A stretch of DNA of 64,000 nt from NCBI GenBank assembly GCA_034231615.1, contig CM067298.1:22511478-22575477 (forward strand). The letters run 5' to 3'. Below, piece after piece: positions 60,062 to 64,000 of this stretch (position 1 is its first letter; every line of letters starts with the position of its first letter). The notes beneath the pieces were generated by a model, which made no database searches, had not been told where the DNA came from, and saw nothing but the letters and a program-made list of their open reading frames with translations. The stretch is from Meghimatium bilineatum. Lineage: Eukaryota; Mollusca; Gastropoda; Stylommatophora; Philomycidae. The position numbers were made by a program, and so were the translations under genes.

Positions 60062-61189
60062 ACTGCGCTATTTAGCTATGGTTTAAACCGGTCAAAGAAC
60101 TAGCAGTGGTACTGCTATTATGTGTGGAGTATGTATTTAATGATGAAAATGTATGTGTGTGTGGGTGTATGGGGGGTGTCTGAAACTCCCCATTTTTATC
60201 TGTGTTGGTGTGTTGAATAAAAAAAATAATTTTCCGCTGACCTATCTCCCACCCTTTCCCCTCGTGTGTCGGTTCTTAACATGAAATGACTTTATCTGTT
60301 TAGTGGTCATACGGTTTTCCATTTCCACGGAAACTTTTCCAGTGTTTTTAGGTACAAGGTGATACAGCAAGGTCAATATCAGTGAAGTTTGTAACAATTT
60401 TGTTAACCTGTGCTTCACCTTTAGACTGATAATTCAAGATAAAGAAAATGACACATACATCAGCTGAACTTGTGTCGACCTCACCATTCTAATTGTGAAA
60501 CTTTTCCACACCAGAAATTTTGTCTCGTTCAGATTAGTGGACTATCGCACCCACATTTAAACCATGCGTTGTATTGGTTTATTTATAAAACAGGCGTGTG
60601 TGGTGTCTAATGAATGGCCGTGAAATGGTGTTTCCATATAAATTAAACCAAGAAACAAGAAAGTTAACGCGGGCAACGAAATATATGAAAAACCCGTTTT
60701 AAATATATGCGTATGTAGCAATCTTTATATAAATACCAATTGAAAATAAAACTAGCAAATCTATTTAACTAAGGCCGGTAACATAACGATGGACTAGGTC
60801 AGGTAATCCGAACAGCTGCAAACCATTAAAACCCGGTGTATCTCAATTTAGCCCGTGGTCAGTGCATGGAAGCACAGCGGGTGCCAATTAATCAGATAAC
60901 CACGCTCACACTGAAACTAGTGTGCGCGTTTCTTTAAAACGAACGTTAAGACTATTTTCTCTCTCTCGCTCTTTCTCTCTCTCTCTCTCTTTACATATGT
61001 GGCACTTTATAAGCAGAGAAAGTTTTCTGGTACTTATACAGCTTAATTTGTATTTAGAAACATATTTTTGTTAAAAAGCATATTATTAGTAATATTATAA
61101 ATTATTATTATATACAAATAATTATTCGTATAATCACGTGTATTTTGAGATATTTGAACCTAGGAAACAAAATATTCTTCTTCTGCTGG
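60062..61189. other. Unassigned region between palindrome and satellite
   Basis: No ORF above 60 codons. TTTTCCGCTGA occurs twice (60046 and 60233). If a mobile element spans 60-64 kb this would be a noncoding part; otherwise ordinary intergenic or intronic DNA. Confidence 0.35.
60958..60992 (+). repeat. CT microsatellite
   Basis: Mostly (CT)n with a few interruptions. Confidence 0.85.
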
Positions 61190-61790
61190 TGTAATCAAAG
61201 GTTCTACACTTGTGTGGTTATATTCAAGTGGTTCTTACAATGTAAAAATAGAGGCGTGTTCCTGTGCTGTGATGCCATAACCTAACAGCCTGCTGTCCTA
61301 TGACCAACGATTCGTGTATAATTCATTATGAGGCGCTAAGCTCTCTATCAAGGGGTCTTACATACACTTCTTTTTTGTGTACTTATATTCAAATGGTTCT
61401 CACATTGTAAATCCGGACCATGACGATGTAAAACCGGTGTCATATAGACATCACAAAAGCTAATATTCACACAAAAATCTTCTGTACCTTTGATCAATGG
61501 TTGTCATTATCCTATGCTTATATGCAAGGGGGTCTCACATTGTAAAACATGAAGGGGGCTTTTAATGTTTTATATCTATTATGTTGAGTTATTTGTTTAA
61601 CAACGACAATTGATAATACTCATGTGCTCTTTCACATGTAGTTTAAAATTCTGTCGTTTTATATAAAAACATAGTGCCATAAATAAATTTCAGTGGAAAA
61701 ACCACAAAATACCCACTAAACAAATAAGGTCATAACATGTTAATACTCACCTACCATAACATTTTTCTATGCCCATGACCAACGACTCGC

Positions 61791-61858
<68 letters not shown>

Positions 61859-61960
61859 TCTGTGCCGATGTAAGTAACTATGCAAACTAACAACCCGCTT
61901 CGCCAGTATGTATGTAACTACTCGAACTATCAACTGGGTTCTGATATTGTGAAACCAGGG
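61190..61960 (+). repeat. Degenerate long repeat
   Basis: TATATTCAAGTGGTTCTTAC (61223), TATATTCAAATGGTTCTCAC (61385) and TATATGCAAGGGGGTCTCAC (61519) recur about 135-160 bp apart, as does ATGACCAACGA(T/C)TCG at 61301 and 61775. It looks like an old satellite of about 150 bp. Confidence 0.5.
61791..61856. repeat. (TA)33 microsatellite
   Basis: Uninterrupted alternating TA of about 66 bp. Confidence 0.95.
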
Positions 61961-62674
61961 CCCCTTTAGCCACAACTACTAATAGGAAATAATATTTAAC
62001 AACCACATTCCAGACTTCTACAATAAGTATACAATTATTTTTCCATATATTTCGTTGACATCATTATATTTTTAGGTTTTGTATAAAGTTATATAAAAAC
62101 TGGCAGAGATGGCACAAAATCTGAACGGGACAAAATAAAAATAAAAATGCCCTTCCACTGTTTGTAAACCCAGCTGTGGCCCTTCCACTGTTTGTAAACC
62201 CATCGGTGTGTTATTCTGTTAGTAGCATGGGTGTTATTATACGGTTCAATGGTTTTTAATAACCAATATAGAAATGGACTTATTTACTATACCCATAATA
62301 GTTACCATACCTTTAAATAACACAGAGGAAAAGTGGTTTGGGTGCCTGAATTAACTTGACTAGCTTATGACCCCAACCACGATGGGGTTTCTAATGATAT
62401 CTTGGTGTGTGTATAACCCTTGTATAAGTCGGTTCTGGGCTCAGCACGTTTTACCTATAGAGATCGAAGGCTCCGTTCTTCTTGATCTGTGGATAACCTC
62501 GGAGTTCTGTACCTGCCGATAACTTGAACCTCTGTAGTTTATAGAAGGGTTCTTTGTAACAGGACAAAGCATATAGTACAACGAAACAGACAATACACAT
62601 ATACAAATATAACAATGATTAAACCCGAACCAGAAAAACGTGACAGACATATTTTTTCAGAGATATAAAACATA

Positions 62675-62680
62675 TTTATT
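62675..62680 (-). terminator. Polyadenylation signal after the PC4-like gene
   Basis: AATAAA on the minus strand, 63 bases past the stop codon at 62743. It is the first such hexamer after the stop and suits a short 3' UTR. Confidence 0.45.
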
Positions 62681-62742
62681 TTATGATTCGCGTACATTTT
62701 CCAAAATAATTAAGAAAGAAAAAAAAAGGTTCATGTTATAAT

Positions 62743-63228
62743 TTACTGTCCATAAAAAGGAGTCCCAGTTGGTTGTAGTAATCGTCTCTTGGTTGGTTTC
62801 TTCTTTTTCTGTTCTGGTTGGTTGTGGGTTGCTACAGGCGTCTCAGGTACATATGTGGGTTCGTAGTTGGGTGTGAGATACATTTCTAGATTACCAAAAT
62901 ACTGCTCTGTGGTTGTAGATATTTTGTTGGCTGTATTAGCAATTGTGTTTGAAGGTGGGGAGGTTGAATTGGGTTTTGTGCCAAAAACACCACACACTCT
63001 ATCAAATTCTTTCAGAATGACCTCTCGAAGGTCTACGAGATCTACAAAAGCTTGACGACTCATTGTGATGCCGGTTCTAGTTGGATACTTTATATTTGCA
63101 TCACCATAGTAGCGCCGAACATGGATAAGTGGTCTCTTGAATGATGTTACGGCTACAGCATTAACACCATCACCTAATGGTTTTATCATATCATTGGCTC
63201 TGGAATAATAGGTAGTTGAGGAACTCAT
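62743..63228 (-). CDS. PC4-like single-strand DNA-binding protein, intronless, 161 aa
   Basis: Residues about 18-70 fit the PC4 / p15 C-terminal domain: VNAVAVTSFKRPLIHVRRYY, then KYPTRTGITMSRQAFVDL; compare human PC4 DIREYW and GRKGISLNPEQW. The C-terminal half is low complexity and ends in a basic KKKKPTKRR cluster that may act as a nuclear signal. A TATA box lies 73 bp upstream of the ATG and an AATAAA 63 bp after the stop, so the unit is compact and intronless, unlike the host genes here. It sits beside same-strand unassigned ORFs. It could be a host paralogue or a gene of a mobile or virus-like element; the context slightly favours the latter (inference). Confidence 0.7.
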   Translation of the reverse strand: MSSSTTYYSRANDMIKPLGDGVNAVAVTSFKRPLIHVRRYYGDANIKYPTRTGITMSRQAFVDLVDLREVILKEFDRVCGVFGTKPNSTSPPSNTIANTANKISTTTEQYFGNLEMYLTPNYEPTYVPETPVATHNQPEQKKKKPTKRRLLQPTGTPFYGQ

Positions 63229-63300
63229 ATTCCTAATTATTGAAATGACAGTACTTTTCTAACCTGGTAGTGCGTTGTGCTGTATTAGATAGTGAGAGTC

Positions 63301-63311
63301 TTATTTATATA
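63301..63311 (-). promoter_or_regulatory. TATA box of the PC4-like gene
   Basis: Reads TATATAAATAA on the minus strand, 73 bases before the ATG at 63228. Initiation about 30 bases downstream would leave a 5' UTR of about 40 bases. Placement is by consensus only. Confidence 0.5.
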
Positions 63312-63372
63312 CAGGAGCACACACAACGCGGGGCGTGGGCACGTGCACGGTTGTCCGTGGTGATCTGATTGG

Positions 63373-63480
63373 TTACATCTGGTACATGCCGCATAGTTGA
63401 CCCCACGCCAGTATGACCTTTTTGGTGTTCTTCTTGGTCACAGCTGGTACATGACCCAAGGGTGACCCCACGCTGGTATT
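63373..63480. repeat. Two diverged copies of a 40-bp motif
   Basis: CTGGTACATGCCGCATAGTT then GACCCCACGCCAGTAT, and CTGGTACATGACCCAAGGGT then GACCCCACGCTGGTAT, 64 bp apart. They are read in different frames by the ORF that overlaps both. Confidence 0.6.
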
Positions 63481-63774
63481 AACATTGCAAATAGGGCAAA
63501 AGCGACCAGCCTTGATATATGATGATAATAAATGGCTTGGGAACGATGATCCCAACACATTATGTTTGGTATCTAGGTCACATATGGTGTACGCATGATC
63601 TTTGGTTGTCTTAGCCCTGCTGTTTGTATATACAAGGATAACATTTTTAGTCTTTATTTTATTATTTTCCCAATGTGTGACTGTGAAACGTGGAAATATA
63701 AGCGTCAGCGGCGCACCAAGCCCTTTTAACATTAATAGAGCAAGGAAAAATGGTGAGTTAGTCAACTTAATCAT
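63373..63774 (-). CDS. Unassigned ORF, 133 aa, same strand as PC4-like gene
   Basis: Not recognised. A hydrophobic N-terminal stretch (FFLALLMLKGLG) is followed by a hydrophilic body with one CPIC pair (GRFCPICNVN). It overlaps the upstream ORF by 8 bases. The 3' part carries two DNA repeats of about 40 bp that are read in different frames, which weakens the coding case. Could be a gene of a mobile element or chance. Confidence 0.3.
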   Translation of the reverse strand: MIKLTNSPFFLALLMLKGLGAPLTLIFPRFTVTHWENNKIKTKNVILVYTNSRAKTTKDHAYTICDLDTKHNVLGSSFPSHLLSSYIKAGRFCPICNVNTSVGSPLGHVPAVTKKNTKKVILAWGQLCGMYQM

Positions 63775-63988
63775 TGGGCTGACTTAAAGCTTTTTTGAAA
63801 TGATGAGGTCTGTCTAAAGTGTAAGCCTGACTATTATTTCTTCCCTGGTCGTAGTGATCTATGATCTTACGCCTATGGCTGCTATCAAGCACGGGTGAAA
63901 TGACCGGCTCAAGCCCCTTGACCCGCGTTCGAAACCGTTCCCGGTCTAAGGCGTAATAACCCCTTGTACCATGATGAGCTTCAACCAC
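63767..63988 (-). CDS. Unassigned ORF, 73 aa, near right edge
   Basis: Not recognised; a basic, hydrophilic reading (RERFRTRVKGLEP, SHRRKIIDHYDQGRNNSQ). Its termination codon overlaps the start of the next ORF. Base composition here is closer to 45% GC than the flanks. It may extend past the window, since only the first ATG is known. Confidence 0.3.
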   Translation of the reverse strand: MVEAHHGTRGYYALDRERFRTRVKGLEPVISPVLDSSHRRKIIDHYDQGRNNSQAYTLDRPHHFKKALSQPND

Positions 63989-64000
63989 AAAAATATAACT

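Noticed and set aside
61751-61975. ORF with repeated Ile-Tyr
   Set aside because: Produced by the (TA)33 microsatellite.
62441-62650. Small hydrophobic ORF downstream of the PC4-like gene on the same strand
   Set aside because: Lies beyond the polyA signal and has no recognised motif; kept only as a possibility if a multi-gene element is confirmed.

Overview
This window is nuclear DNA from an animal. It is AT-rich, intron-rich, and crowded with LINE, Penelope-like, SINE, mariner, MITE and minisatellite sequence. Several SINEs share a core resembling one I recall from mollusc and other lophotrochozoan genomes, so a lophotrochozoan is my best guess (low confidence). No prokaryotic features are present.

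Three host genes can be supported exon by exon. On the minus strand, 3178-18678, lie eight consecutive exons of a DDX56 (Dbp9-type) nucleolar DEAD-box helicase, from the start codon through the first part of helicase domain 2; the rest lies beyond the left edge. On the plus strand, 18963-44792, a complete ten-exon gene of 582 codons encodes a family X DNA polymerase of the Pol mu / TdT type: BRCT, 8-kDa and helix-hairpin-helix, DxD palm, third Asp, GWTGS motif, C-terminal thumb. The two start codons are only 284 bp apart and head to head, so 18679-18962 is probably a shared promoter. On the minus strand, 53288-53752 is the last coding exon (TM6, TM7, tail) of a rhodopsin-class GPCR closest to TRH-receptor-like receptors; its other exons are not visible.

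The introns are mostly repeats. They hold at least three LINE groups: one with a C2H2 finger at the C-terminus, RNase H-bearing jockey-like ones, and RTE-like tails. They also hold two Penelope-like GIY-YIG fragments, a nearly whole mariner with matching 31-bp ends, two TTAA-flanked piggyBac-type MITEs, two hAT-like elements and several SINE families. Eleven tandem arrays have units of 10-50 bp. They include a 41-bp array of about 30 copies in the last polymerase intron, a 24-bp array open on both strands, and a 24/25-bp array of nearly 1.4 kb.

The right end (about 59.9-64 kb) differs. A GC-rich nested palindrome at 59945-60041 is followed by AT-rich repeats. Then comes a compact minus-strand unit, with TATA box, intronless 161-codon ORF with a PC4-like single-strand DNA-binding domain, and polyA signal 63 bp past the stop. 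Two overlapping ORFs sit upstream of it on the same strand. This may be the edge of a multi-gene mobile or virus-like element running past the window, and it is the least explained part of the sequence.
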